Source of the DNA: Arctopsyche grandis
Lineage: Eukaryota; Arthropoda; Insecta; Trichoptera; Hydropsychidae
NCBI RefSeq assembly: GCF_051622035.1
Contig: NC_135356.1
Location: forward strand, 12,634,079 to 12,698,078
DNA length: 64,000 bases
Direction of reading: 5' to 3'
The notes under the pieces were generated by a model that was not told the DNA's origin, ran no database searches, and saw only the letters and a program-made list of their open reading frames with translations. The translations under genes were made by a program, and so were the position numbers. Shown here one piece after another: positions 11,893 to 24,193 of the stretch (the first letter of the stretch is position 1; every line of letters begins with the position of its first letter).

Positions 11893-12275
11893 CAGGGCTG
11901 TGGAGTCACTTCAACTCAGATTGCTTGTGGCTTTAGAAACATCGACTTTTCTTGCCAAGGTATGAAATTGTTACTAATTAAATTAAGTTTTTATTAGTTA
12001 ATTTAAAAAAAACACTTAAAACTGACATGTAACTGAATTTCATACACAAACAAATCAATTTATTAAAAAAAAATGAGAATAAAAAAGTATGGGACAGGAA
12101 ACAATCGGCTTTGGCCACAACACATCGAAATACGTGCAATTTAACGATATTAATTATGATGTAATATAAACAGTAGTCGGATTTGGTTCAATTTTTACTA
12201 ATTATTACGATTCCGACTCAATTTGATATGCTATTGCTTCGCGACTACGACTCCGACTCCAACTCCACAACCCTG
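11893..12275. mobile_element. hAT-type MITE with CAGGGCTGTGGAGT ends
   Basis: The left end CAGGGCTGTGGAGTCACT and the right end CCAACTCCACAACCCTG are inverted repeats, and CTCCGACTCC-like tandem units precede the right end. This terminus (CAGGG-TGTGGAGTCGGAGTC) is a familiar hAT type in animal genomes. The 383 bp carry no open frame. The flanking TTTGAAGT and TTTGAACG may be a decayed 8-bp target duplication. Confidence 0.6.
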
Positions 12276-13049
12276 ATTTGAACGCAAATTTTATAGTGAA
12301 GCGAATCTGATTAAGCACATTAAAAATTAATTATATTCGATATATATTATATGTATTTTGAAAAAATAATTGATGTTTGATTCAAGGTAAGTACAACTGT
12401 ATATTTAAGTCTGATCTAAAGTTTGATAACGTTGTATTTGATTTCTTTAATATTTCAATTTGTTTGGATACATTACAGTACATTATCTATCGAGTGATAA
12501 ATCCGATTCGTAAACATACTCATTTCATGAATATATAAAAAAAAAGTTTAGTTCATAATCAGTAAAACCTGTTGCCTTTTTCATGAGAAGTGTTAAGTGT
12601 GTGAAAATTCATGAAATATACAGGATTTCGTTGCTTAGTTCATGAACTAAGCAAAAGTAGTGAAGTCTTCTTTTTTTTGGAACTAAGCCAAATTATATTT
12701 CACTATTTAAACACTCAGTTTACATTGTCGAAAAGTCTTACATGCTAATATAGCGACCTACACTATGAAATAACACATTATATTAAGTTAAATAATTAAA
12801 TAGCATTTTAAGTGGCGAGTGCACGCGTACTAACTAAAATGCGCATGCGCATATGAATAATTTCGGAAACGTCATATTGTGACAATATTGACTCGACGAT
12901 ACGACAGTAGCAATATTGTGATCTGTAATGTACATATGTACATATATGTATGTGAGTCAATTTTACCTTGCACTCGGTCAAAACTCTTCTGAACATGTGC
13001 TGCTGTATAGTATTTTATTTTTATTATATTTTTCAGTTCTGGGCTGTTG
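12276..13049. other. No gene seen
   Basis: AT-rich sequence. A short imperfect hairpin built on ATTCATGA/TTCATGAACTAAGC words lies at 12580-12665. Confidence 0.5.
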
Positions 13050-13064
13050 CAGTGGCGTAATTAC

Positions 13065-13197
13065 TAGTCACCGGACCCAGAAGGTGCCGCGTATTGTTCA
13101 AAGGTTGTAAATGCATTGTTAAAGGTTTGCCGAACCTTTTTTACAAAGGATTTACTACAATGGAACATTGGATAGCACTGTGACTATCCTACCTCTA
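13065..13197. mobile_element. 133-bp hAT MITE, copy 1
   Basis: It begins TAGTCACCGG, ends ATCCTACCTCTA and is flanked by perfect 8-bp duplications GTAATTAC (13057-13064 and 13198-13205). Its core GTTAAAGGTTTGCCGAACC folds into a hairpin. It is nested in the hAT element that starts at 13050. Confidence 0.85.
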
Positions 13198-13701
13198 GTA
13201 ATTACTATGTAGCGACTTAGCGAGGGTAAGCAATGCTTACGGGCCCAAGGAGATAGAGGGCCATAAATCAACAAAATAACTGTTCAAATTAAGACACGTT
13301 TTGCGGGAATGCAGGTAGTGAAAAACTATTTTGGTTTTCTTGAACCTAGGAAAATTATTAATATGCCGGAAACAGATGTTCCAGACTATTATTTGATTCT
13401 CAAAAAAAATATATCCAGAAGTTTTCTCAGATCAATTTGAATCTCAATTTGGTTCTCAATAAAGAAAGATCTTTCTGAAACAATGACCATAAGGCAATTT
13501 TCAGAATTACTATTACCAAATACAGTTGTTTGGAGAGTGATTTTTCAAAAGTATATGTACATACATATATACCGCATTCATGTTATTTTTTACTCTTCCG
13601 GTAACTGTGGCTAGTGTAGAAAGAAAATTCAATAAATTAAAAATAATTAAAGATCAAAATAACGGTCAAACCGGACTCAATGAACTATCTTTATTTGAGC
13701 A

Positions 13702-14146
13702 AAAAATCATCGAAACCCCCCCCCCCCCCTTCTAATTTTTAAATCTAAATACCAAATTTTTGGTTTCGCAACGCAGTTTTAATAATTATTGTTAATATGT
13801 AGGTACATAATATAATTTTCTTAATTTAACTCACCTATTTTAAAATTTCTTATTTCCAGCTTTACTGTTTGCAAAATCATGAATAATTCATGATTTGCAA
13901 ACAGTAAACTAATTATTAGTTGTTTGTGGTCCATTTTGGCTGCTTCTTTGTGCTCATTTCAGTCAAAATGGATCCCAAACAACTAAATCATGATTTTGCA
14001 AATAATAAGGCTCGAAAGAAGAAATTTTAAAATGGATGAGTTAAATTAAGAAAATTATATTTATGTTAATACTGCGTTGCAAAATCAAAAATTTGGTAAT
14101 TCGATTTAAAAATTCAAGGGGGGGGGGGTTCTTGATGATTTTTGGT
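13702..14146. repeat. Long palindrome in a hAT element
   Basis: Two arms of roughly 200-220 bp run outward from about 13950. The poly-C run at 13717-13730 pairs with the poly-G run at about 14117-14128, and CAACGCAGT pairs with ACTGCGTTG. A smaller palindrome (13863-13906, TACTGTTTGC outward) lies within the left arm and has only a partial counterpart on the right. It was probably formed when the transposon end was duplicated in reverse. Confidence 0.8.
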
Positions 14147-14177
14147 TACGGGCCCAAAATTCCTAGTTACGCCACCG

Positions 14178-15253
14178 TGCTGTTGCTTTTCAGTGCTGGA
14201 TAGAAGGAATAGAATATATTAAATAGTATGACCTTTAGGTGTGACATATGTATGTACAATAAATTGCATTTTTGGCCGTAGAAAGATTTTGATATAAAAT
14301 TAATTTATGTTTTTTTATGAAATTCAACTTTCATTTTAAAAACAAATCAAATAATATTCAATTGTATTAGCATTTAATACGCTCCTAACGCATGCCTCAA
14401 ATATTACAATAAAAGATTGTGCTAACAAGTAAAAACTTTCACAGTCATTATAAACCAAAAAGTATTAAGTACCTACTTCGCTATTACAACGATTGCATAA
14501 ACATCTTAATAACGTCCGGATACGATTTTTTCAAATTAAAAAACAAGAAGTCCGTTGAACGCTCAAACCATAATAAATCTAATTTATGTATGTCGCACAA
14601 TACATAATGTAATAATTGTAACATGTGTGTGTATGTACATACATACTCACATCGTTACGTTGCTATGTATAGAATTTGGCCGAGTTTTAAACTTTTTTTA
14701 ACGACTTGATACCTACATATACATATGTAAGTGTACATATATGCATGTTTATATTGAGCTTCATAATAAACAGGTGTGTCACCGTAACAGGTTACGTTCG
14801 ACTCTCTTATTTCCTCTTACTATGTTGTTTATGTATTTATTTCGCATTGTCATTAACCGGAATGGGCGAAACGCGAGTAAATTTGTCAAAAGAAGAAAAT
14901 CATGAAAAAAAATTGAATTCTTGTATCGGTGTTGTTGCGTGTGCCGTTTGTGAAATGTGTGTGACATCAAAATAGAAGTAAAAATTTAGTTAATTCTATG
15001 GAAGCACTCCAGCGTAAAGGAAAGGTTATATATGTATGTATGTGTATAATACTGTACAACTATTATAAATTATGAAATGTACAGCATGTCTCAAGAATGA
15101 GTTGTGATATTGAATACTGAAATTATGTTTGTTACATTCAATTTAGGCGTTCAAGATATTGAAATCCCAACTGTGAACTATTGTTGTTCTTTCACGATTC
15201 ACTTATGCTTTAGTGTTAAGTAAAACCAATCTGAATTGAAAATACCTATAACA
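14178..15253. other. No gene seen
   Basis: AT-rich sequence with TACATATGTA patches. No open frame here has splice signals or a recognisable domain. Confidence 0.5.
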
Positions 15254-15905
15254 CTGAGCAACACAAAAATTACCGGGGCAGAAACTTGTCAATCTTTACT
15301 ATAGGTAAGTTTGACCCACTAAACTCAAATGTTTGTGGGTTAAAATGATTTTTGTTATTTTCCTTTCGTTTATGACATATGAGTGCTTAAAAATGCGTAA
15401 TTTTACAGATTTTTGCAGTCAAAAAAATTTTTTACGCAAAATTTAGTATTGTTGTGCCAAAAGTGAGTATTGGAATCAATAGTCGGATGTTTTTTCTATT
15501 GATTGTGACTCTTATTGATTTAAAATGCTTATAATTAATTATCTAGGCGAATTTTAAAAGTCTAAATTTACTTTTTCTTACGGATTTTTTCCGTAATATT
15601 ATGAGCTAATTTTTCGTTCGATTTAGCATGTTCAGATAAAATAAAAGTATATTCAGACAACTTATCAATCTTTACTATAGGTAAGTTTAACCCACTAAAC
15701 TCAAATATTACAATGATTTTTGTTATTTTCCTTTCGTATATGAGATATGAGAGCTTAAAAATGCGCAATTTTACAGATTTTTGCAGTCAAAAATTTTTTT
15801 TCCCCAAATTAGTATTATACCAAAAGTGAGTATTGGAATCAATAGTCGGATGTTTTTTTAGTGAATTTTAAAATTTTTTTACACTTTTTCCCGTAATATT
15901 ATGAG

Positions 15906-16038
15906 TAAAGAGCGGACCCAGAGCGCGCTGTTCATTGTTCACATGTTGTAAATGCATTGTTAAAGGTTTGCCGAACCTTTTTTACAAAGCATTTACAATA
16001 ATGGAACAATAGACGGCGCGCTTCCGGTCCTACCTCTA
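15906..16038. mobile_element. 133-bp hAT MITE, copy 2
   Basis: It begins TAAAGAGCGG, ends GGTCCTACCTCTA and is flanked by perfect 8-bp duplications ATTATGAG (15898-15905, 16039-16046). The uninterrupted sequence CCGTAATATTATGAGCTAA occurs 300 bp upstream in the duplicated arm (15591-15609), which gives a natural empty site. Confidence 0.9.
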
Positions 16039-16046
16039 ATTATGAG

Positions 16047-16290
16047 CAGAGATCGGCGGACAAGTTTCTTTTGCACACAAAAAATGGTTCATTATTGTCA
16101 ATTTTTTACTATTATCAACCTTTTTTTTTGCTCTCTTGCTTTGTAGGACAATAGTAATTGACAGTATTGAACCATTTTTTGTGGGCAAAATAAACTTGTC
16201 CATTGATCTCTGGTTGTGGGCAAAATAAACTTGTCCATTGATCTCTGGTTGTGGGCAAAATAAACTTGTCCATTGATCTCTGGTTGTGGG
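16047..16290. repeat. Hairpin segment with a 35-bp tandem repeat
   Basis: The GAGATCGGCGGACAAGTTT end, then CAAAAAATGGTTCA, pairs with TTGAACCATTTTTTG and AAACTTGTCCATTGATCTC on the right. From 16181 the unit beginning GTGGGCAAAATAAACTTGTC is repeated with exact 35-bp spacing (16181, 16216, 16251) plus a partial fourth unit at 16286. Confidence 0.8.
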
Positions 16291-16967
16291 CTAATTTGCA
16301 CATTATACCACGTTTATAAGGGATGGTCTTCAATCTGAATATTATTTTATTTTATCTGAACATATGTACTAAATCGAACGAAAACTTAGCTCATAATATT
16401 ACGGAAAAAATGTGTAAGAAAAAGTATATTTTAGACTTTTAAAATTCGCTAGATAATTAATTATATGTATTTCGAAGCAATAGAACAAGCAATCAATAGA
16501 ATGAACATTTAACTATTGATTCCAATACTCAATCTTGGCACAGCAATGCTAGATTTTATAGTAATAACTGCAAAAGCCAAAAATCTGTAAAAATTGCGCA
16601 TTTTTTTCAACGATCATATCACATTAACGATTAGAAAACAACATAATTCAGTATCATATTTGAATTTAGTGGGTTAAACTTAGTAAAGATGGATTAGTCT
16701 GCGCTCAGGTATGTAAAAAACGTGACTTTTGTTGCTCCGTGTTTTTGGTTTATATTTATGTTTAATTTTTTTATTATTGTATCCTTTTTTTTAGTTAGCC
16801 ATGGTGACAACATGTAATTGCTCTATAATGTTAGTATGGAAAAATTGTAAAATTAAATTAAAACCGGTAAGCTCTAAAGTCATTGAAAATGTATGTATTT
16901 GTAAAACTGTTATGATTGAAATTCGTCATGTTGAAAACAGTTTTTGATGCTCACCTTAATCATTTTG

Positions 16968-17276
16968 TATATGTGTTACAGTGAGAGCATATTTCAAGTG
17001 AAAATATATTTTCACCAATTCAAGCAGTGAAAATGTATCAAACAATGAATGTACAACGTTTACAACTCTATAAATTTAACCCTAACAACCCAATCTTAAA
17101 TGAATAGGGCCAACCCTTACTTAACCTAACCTATTCTAACCCTTAAATAATACCCACCCTAACAATCTAATCTTAAATGAATATAACTAACGCTAAAAAT
17201 GTAACTGGTTATGATTTCACTGAAACGTCAGTGAAAATATATTTTCACTTGAAATGTAATTTCACTGTGACATATA
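16968..17276. mobile_element. Small element with TATATGTGTTACAGTGA ends
   Basis: About 45 bp at the left end, including TTTCAAGTGAAAATATATTT, recur inverted at the right end (TCACTTGAAATGTAATTTCA then CTGTGACATATACA). The inside has several CCTAA/CCTAAC words but no regular telomeric array. No open frame is seen. Confidence 0.6.
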
Positions 17277-19666
17277 CATATATTAAAAAAAATAGTAAAA
17301 TTAATTTTTAAAAAAGAGAATTATGATACCTGGTTCATTATTTAATAATATATTGTATTCTTGAACACAAGTACATACATAGGTTTGTATTGTGAACAAA
17401 AACCTAATATATTGACAGACAAATTGTTTGCCTATGACAAACCGTAGTGACAGGCGAATTGCTAGAGACTCATTTACCGATTTGTCTGCAGACAAATTTC
17501 TATGTGAACGCCCACGACTAATCTGTTTGTTATTTGCATTTTCTACTGCTGGCTCTGTGAGTTTTTGTCCGAATTTATATTAAGTATTTTCTAGTATTAC
17601 TAATTAAAATAATAAAATTTCTTAGTAGACAAATGTATATATATGTACAATAAATAATATTTATGTACATAACCACAATAATAAGTGAGCTCAACTAAAA
17701 CACAAACCTGTTCGCAACGACAGGTAAGTTGCATTTCGGTTTTGTTTTGCCAAAACACATAATCGCTTTCATTTTCATATATCGATATGTATGTAGTAAT
17801 AATAATGACAGCACTTGAACGATTTTCGCTAATTCACTTTATTGAATAATGTCTGATTGAATAACGTCTTAAAAGTGAAATTTTTACTTTTTCGTTAATG
17901 GCGTATCGCATGCACATTTCACCCGAAATTCGAATCGAAGGCAAAAACTTCAAAATCGTCAAGTTCGAATGCAAATATGTAAATTAAATCCGCTCTAAAT
18001 CCATCATATGTACATACATACCCATTATAATATGTTAATGAAACGGATCGACTTTTTGAACGATGACTTTTTCGTTCGGGACTTTCAAAAAGATAAACGA
18101 CCCGGAATTTCCGTTTGCCAAGTATCAACAACACATGACGATTGTTCAACCGGCAGAGATCCATCATCCAGTGAACGGAAAACCAATTCACAAAAATGAA
18201 ATGGCGTGTTTTCAAATCGCAAATGCCTTCAGGCTAATCTATTACAATTTCATTTTACCAACGTATAGTATAAATTAATTCGACGCATACCGCAGCTTCT
18301 TTTGAAAAATTACATTACTTAACTATCGTATGTATTTGTAAATAAATATTGCAAAAATAAAAACACTTGAACACAAGATAATACTCACAAAAAAAGTGTA
18401 AAACAAACGATAATTATTGGATCAGTAACAGTAACAGAATATACCTAAGATATTATTGTGAACAATAACACAGTATCCAAATATCAAAAATATTTTCACT
18501 TAAGCTTTTATAAAATAGATACTGAATTTCGATTCATTTGAGTATATGGTAACCAAGTAAACAGATACCGTGTAAATATAATCAAAATAACTTTCGCTAT
18601 CAATACAAAGATTTTGTTAGTAACATTTTTGAGAGGGAGCCAACACAATTGATTGCAATATTTGACTGTGAAAAACATGTAGATACATTTGTAAAATAAT
18701 TAATCAAATTAAACATTCAATCAGAATTTCATGTTCGGATTCGGTATATCAAAATCATTACTATTTTTAACCGCAGTGTGGGTTTGTAGATGGACACAGG
18801 AAATTTATTTTTCATTTTTAACACTGTATGACTCAAATATTACATTCGTAATGAATATAGGCTCTTTTAAATTACCGCTCTATATCGTAAGCTTCCCGGT
18901 TTGCATTTAAAAAAATAGTTGTAAACTAAATAAAAGGTTTTAAAAAAATACCTGGCTCAAAATAGTAGCATTGCAGATTTAACAATACAAAAAAATATTT
19001 AATAAACACTTTTGTGCACACTCGACGAAGATCGATCCTCGACAGACCGTTTTGAGAAATCGTATGTGGGATTTATCGACTCGCATCGCATGATCCGTTT
19101 TAATCATTATGGAAAAATGTCAAATAAACACACACATTGTTTATAAATAAGAGTGATGATTCTACACGCGATTGATTTTATTGTGATTTTTTTTTCAATT
19201 TTTTCTTGTTTAAATTTTATTTTCTCGGTCGCATTCTGGACGTACATACACTTTCGATTATGAAATCGAAACTCTCCGTGGAGAATTCTCTTTCAACGTT
19301 TGCAAATGTCATTTAAACATCCACATAAAGGATGACAAAACATACATATTTTATGATTGCACATTGGAAATCTTCAATAATTTATGGTAATTTTACACGG
19401 AACGAAATATCACCGGTACTTCGTTTACAAAGCTATCATCCGAGTGTCAACATTTTCGATATACATATGTATGATGGATCATTGATATCTAAGGCAATAT
19501 CAATGTTGTCTTTCAGGTGCTGAACTTTCATATTTTTCGACTATTTATGTATATATGTAAACTTTACTTTTCAATTAATCTCATGTTCAAATCGCATTAT
19601 TTTGAAGACAAATCGATTTTTTCCATTCGAAGTACATACATATAAAGATTGCTTCATCCTTTGGAT
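17277..19666. other. No gene seen
   Basis: About 2.4 kb of AT-rich DNA. A single good donor-like word (GACAG|GTAAGT, about 17716-17724) lacks a convincing open exon. Segments at 17890-18200 and 19310-19520 are a little less AT-rich but have no recognisable product. Confidence 0.45.
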
Positions 19667-19800
19667 CATTGTTTCTCAACCTACTAGGTCCACTTTGGCC
19701 CCCTTGGGAGGCCCAGACCCTCTCAAAGGAGGCAAAACCAAAATTGTACTTTTGGGGAGGCACAGTCAGAATAAAATAATAAAAATTTTATATTTAAATA
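19667..19800. mobile_element. hAT-like end fragment
   Basis: CATTGTTTCTCAACCTACTA resembles the CAGTGTTTCTCAACCT terminus of a common hAT type. It is followed by TTGGGAGGCC and GGGGAGGCAC words. Only one end is present, next to the Jockey-type 3' UTR copy. Confidence 0.4.
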
Positions 19801-19821
19801 ATATCGAAAGAAGAGCTTAAA

Positions 19822-20033
19822 TGTTTTATTTGTCATTGATTTTTAAATGCTTTTTATTATTACGAAATTATGTTCACAATACATCTTACATCTATTTTAA
19901 TAGCTACTGATCTACTGATCATTTTCTATTTCACAATTTAATTTAATTTGGTTAGTAATTATAGTATTATATTATTCAAATGTTAATGTACAGAATAATT
20001 GGAAAAAGAGCTCAAAAACCTATTTATTTTATT
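19822..20033 (-). mobile_element. Jockey-type retrotransposon 3' UTR copy
   Basis: On the minus strand it is collinear with the 3' UTR after the coding fragment at 36516-37151, sharing ACCTATTTACAATCC-like, TGATCAGTAGATCAGTAGCT and ATAAAAAGCATTTAAAAATC blocks. It is 5'-truncated and retains only the 3' UTR. Confidence 0.75.
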
Positions 20034-20730
20034 TTTCATCAAACTGAATATATGTATGTTTGTATGTACGTTTGCATTTCGTCAAATATATTAGTTTGTG
20101 CAACCGATCAGGCTGCTTCAATGGTTGGAAAATATCTAGGATTATTTAAAATAAGGTTGGGAAGGCGTTTACATGGGTGGTTCTGTTAATATTATAATAA
20201 AAACAATAACTTTCATCAAATCAAGTCCACTTCGAGATCGCCTTATTTTTCGCGGATTTTTATCGCCTTATATTACACACAGAAGCTTTTTGGTTATCAA
20301 AGGGTAATTGTCTTAATCGTGATGTTGTACTTTGGAACAGTATTGTGTCCTTTATGAGTGACAACCAATTTGGGGGAGAGATGGTTGATGCAAAATGCGA
20401 TATATTTTGTCACATATATTTGAGAAATTTTATTTATAAAACAAACACAATGTTGATAAAATAAATGAATTTTAACTTAAATCATAAACCATATGTTACA
20501 ACTGGTCGATTTTTAATGGTGTGATGATCAATTTTTAATCTAAAGCTAAGTGTCAAATACTTCATGAAGAAAGCAAAAAGTTTGTACCGTTCATGCATTG
20601 AAATTTATTTGACAGTTTCATTGACTTGAATTTCATTTCATATACACAAATATCATCATTATACTTTCAATATAATGAGTGGATTTAAAAAGAGTATAAT
20701 TCACGCTGAAACACATATGAATCAATATTC
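20034..20730. other. No gene seen
   Basis: AT-rich stretch with nothing recognisable. Confidence 0.5.
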
Positions 20731-20826
20731 AATAGGTTGTGCAAATAGCCAATAATTCGCAGATATAGTACCTGCAAATAGCCAATAATTCGCAGATATA
20801 GTACCTGCAAACAGCCACAACCTATT
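20731..20826. repeat. 33-bp tandem repeat inside short inverted ends
   Basis: GCAAATAGCCAATAATTCGC starts two full 33-bp units at 20741 and 20774, and a third partial unit (GCAAACAGCC) starts at 20807. The block is bounded by AATAGGTTGTG on the left and CACAACCTATT on the right. Confidence 0.75.
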
Positions 20827-22474
20827 TAATATAGTAAAATGTATGTACAATGTATATATGTTCATATTCTATCTATGTATGAAGTATGAAGCAAAGTTCA
20901 TAGTATATTTAACTACCGCTTTCTAATAATTTCTAAGCATGTCTTGTGAAAAATAGTACGTACGACCCCAAATCATTGGTTTTGTCATGATTTGGGAGCG
21001 AAGCACCCCAAAGCCGCCGAAGCATGCCGGTCCGATGATTAATGAACGAACGTGTCGGTGTTTAAGCGAGCGTTGATATTAATAAGTGCACGTTCGATGT
21101 AAAAAAAATGTATCTAGTGGTTAACAATAAATAAATTGAATAATTACCACGTTATAAATTATTTAAAGATGGCAATCAATCAACGTCTCGTTTTGAATTC
21201 ATCAAGGAAAGGAGAGCAAGCACCTTCGAATTAATTTAAATAACAAATGTCTATCGCGTCTTCTTTCGAGCGTCCACAGTCAACAATGGATCATAACGAG
21301 TATAAAATTAATTTATTCAATTTTAAATGAAAATCAAAACGCTGTGAATGTGAATTGTCGTTATACATATACATACATAATTAAGTGTTAAAATATTGAT
21401 AAAAATTATCAATTTAATTTTTATCAAATAATGTATCGCAACAGTGGACGTAGATAATAATCGTTTTTCTTGTCGTTTTATTTATTATACCTATATTGTT
21501 TTTTACTCTTGAATCAAACACGCCAAGAAAGCATCATTGTTAACGATTTTTGCAATAAGAGTAAGAATATATCATAGTTTCACTTCGAGTTTTACTTTTC
21601 GCATTATCGAAACTCAAGTCCGTTTTTTAACGCATTTTTTTAATAGAATTGTATACAATAAATAAAATTGGCCTGTATTTACATTTTTTCCGTGTAAGGT
21701 TTGTGGTTTTGTTAATTTAAAAATATTTCTATACAGATATGTATAGACGAATGTGAAATCCTCTTTTATAAATCGTTCACGGCTATAGTTTTTATAATTT
21801 TTACAAATTATGCGCTATAAATTAACAAAAAATATTATTCTAAAAATTTCTACTCTAATCAAAATCGTACGTCACGTTGTCAAAAATTGAATACAAACGA
21901 ATTAAATTTTATCACTTAGTTTATAAAAAAAATGAGAATGTATTCTTCCTGTGGGTATCTAATTCAGTATTTTTTCAATTATTTGTTTGTAGCTAAATGT
22001 GTAATGAAGTTTAGATATTTTAATATTTTTTGTAAGTAAATGTATAATTGAGTCTCAAAATTTGGAAATAAAAAATTACGCCATCAAAAAAAATATCTGG
22101 TTAACATCAAGGTCAATCAACATCAACTTGAAAATAATCAGTGAAAATTTTTCATATGACTGATTTAAATTTAAAAAAATATTGATTAATTTTTGTAAGA
22201 AATTTCACTATTTTAATTTATACAAGGTTTTTTCAACAATAGATTTTTCCATATAACTAAAATAAATTCGTTTTTATTGTATTTTGGTATAATATTTTTA
22301 AATCGCGAAGTATGCAATTTTATAAAACTATTTTGTAAAATGAAACAGCTGCAATAAAGCGAGTACTCGAACCAAATTGCAAATTTGCAATGGAAACATC
22401 ATAGATGGCAATTAATTGTTTTCGCAATATAAATTGAAAATTTGGCCCTCTATGTGCATTTTTTTCTCATTACT
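20827..22474. other. No gene seen
   Basis: A GC-richer patch at 20950-21090 contains a CCCAAATCAT/ATGATTTGGG hairpin and repeated CGAAGC words. The rest is AT-rich without recognisable content. Confidence 0.45.
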
Positions 22475-22697
22475 ATCTAATATATAATTTCGAAAGAGAC
22501 TTTGTACATATGTATGTTTTATTTGATTCGTAAAATCCGTGACTTTCAATTTAATAAAAAAAAACAAATGAATATTCAAATAAATTTAGATAAAATAAAA
22601 CTATTCAAATAAATTTAATCAAATGTTTACCATTAGATTAGCCATGTTTAAGCGGTTTATATTACAAATACCGAGCGAAGCCGGGTAAAAACACTAG
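22475..22697 (+). mobile_element. Helitron-like 3' end
   Basis: The segment ends with the hairpin ACCGAGCGAAGCCGGGT, a short A-rich spacer and CTAG at 22694-22697, followed by T. A GC-rich hairpin shortly before a terminal CTRR, with T after it, is the Helitron 3' signature. A second copy in the opposite orientation lies at 27867-28060. No Rep/helicase coding sequence is seen, and the 5' end is not identified. Confidence 0.5.
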
Positions 22698-23984
22698 TAT
22701 GTTGTATATAATCATAATATGTATAATACATACATTCATAATTTGACAACCTTAATTAATTAATTTATTCAAAATAAAATTTATGAACCAATTTCATTTA
22801 AGTTTTAAATAAATGAACCAATTTTATTTAAGCGTTTATAAGAGGCCTGAAATTTTCGAAATAGAGATTCTAACATTGAATATCCGAATTACTAAAAATT
22901 GAATTGCTCTCATCTGATATAAAATTTACTTGACTAATATTATATCTATCAAATCATCAAGCTTTGACTTTTCAATTTAAGTACATGACGTTTGCACTGA
23001 ATTAAATAGAAGTATTTATTTTATTATTACATGGTTTTCTTTAACTTGACTGAATGGTATTCTTGTAATAAATTTTGACTTAGACCGAACTAATCTTTTT
23101 CAGATGTTGCATAGGAACATACATATGTATATCGTGTTACAATATTCTATCAAAATTTGAGTTGACTTCCCTTCCTCAATACATACTATGTACATAATAT
23201 AAATTATTATATGTTTACTTTGTTACTATATCAATTAATCAACATTTATGTAGCACTTGCTTGCTTGCTTAATTTGTAAATATGGGGTATTTTTCCAATT
23301 GTCGAGTGGTTAAAAAACATGTTTTTAAAAATATGTTTTTACATGCCAATTTTACATTTACATCTTAAAACAATCACAGGAATTGAATCAAGCTATTGCA
23401 TAATCATCTCTATCACTTTCTACAATATTTTTCATTCAAAAAGTGGCACTATCAAATTTATCCAGCATATCAAACCAACATTCTTTACGATATTCCAATC
23501 CATTAAGGAAATGGAAAAACACCTTTTACAAAATATTAACTATTAAAGTAGCTTCTAAAATCCATATCCGGCTAAGATGATTGTTTCACGGTTGAGTAAA
23601 TTTGGACCAAATTCATAAATTTATTTACCGAATTCATAAATTCAGACCAAAATTAGTGGCCATCCCTGCAAGGCATATAAAGATCAATAACCGTAGACGA
23701 AGCGAGTCTCTGAATCGGGGATTCTCAACCAATAGTTATTTGGGGTTCATTGTCAATCATCTTATAAAAATCAAGTTATTATCTTTATTTCAATTAACTT
23801 AAGCTAAATCTAACATGTCTTAACATTAACTCATTATTCATTCAATCGATCATGCACACTCGTATATCGGATTGCTCCAACGCGATGAGTTTGCTATTCC
23901 AGATTAAGAATCATTTATTAATTATTTAAACAGGTAGACACCCATTTATTAAACACGACATCTATGGTCAAACGATTAACAGCC
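22698..23984. other. No gene seen
   Basis: AT-rich stretch. A CTTGCTTGCTTG patch lies near 23258. No open frame has supporting signals. Confidence 0.5.
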
Positions 23985-24104
23985 ACAGAGACGTCTATGG
24001 ACAAATTTTTGCATCATTTTTTAATCGGCGAAAATCGATATGCTGAATTTTTGCGAAAGGGGTAGGACAGGGTTGCTAATTTGTTGGAATTTTAAGTATG
24101 TAGA
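23985..24104 (-). mobile_element. SINE fragment, minus strand
   Basis: On the minus strand it matches the 3' part of the SINE at 5405-5665: AGCAACCCTGTCCTACCCC, then GCAAAAATTTGTCCAT. Confidence 0.5.
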
Positions 24105-24193
24105 TGCTGGAATAATCCAGGCTTTTCCTTTCAAGGTAATTTAAGTATACCACATAAATTACCTTGAAAGGAAAAACCTGAATTATTCCAGCA
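24105..24193. repeat. Near-perfect hairpin, about 39-bp arms
   Basis: TGCTGGAATAATCCAGG outward from 24105 pairs with CCTGAATTATTCCAGCA ending at 24193. The inner part pairs CTTTCAAGGTAATTTA with TAAATTACCTTGAAAG. The loop is about 10 bases. It abuts the SINE fragment. Confidence 0.85.

Larger units (their letters stand above)
13050..14177 (+). mobile_element. Decayed hAT transposon with transposase remnant
   Basis: It starts CAGTGGCGTAATTAC and ends CCTAGTTACGCCACCG, an inverted repeat of the CAGTGGCGTA class. The flanking 8-mers GGCTGTTG and TGCTGTTG agree at 7 of 8 positions, the target-site length of hAT. At 13583-13720 one frame reads LPVTVASVERKFNKLKIIK followed by a LNELSLFEQ-like segment. 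This is the C-terminal dimerisation region of hAT transposases. The rest of the gene is lost or frameshifted. A 133-bp MITE (13065-13197) sits just inside the left end, and a long palindrome (13702-14146) replaces the right part. Confidence 0.75.
15254..16745. mobile_element. Foldback element family CACTGAGCAAC, compound copy
   Basis: The left arm starts CACTGAGCAACACAAAAATT at 15254. A second partial left arm, repeating TCTTTACTATAGGTAAG, starts near 15655, so the arm is tandemly duplicated. The right arm in reverse complement occupies about 16300-16745 and ends TTTGTTGCTCCGTG. Between them lie the 133-bp MITE (15906-16038) and a hairpin segment with a 35-bp tandem repeat. No coding capacity is seen. 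Confidence 0.7.

Noticed and set aside
17060..17170. CCTAAC/CCTAA words suggesting interstitial telomeric repeat
   Set aside because: The words are irregular, interspersed with other sequence and sit within a small inverted-repeat element. There is no TTAGG array.
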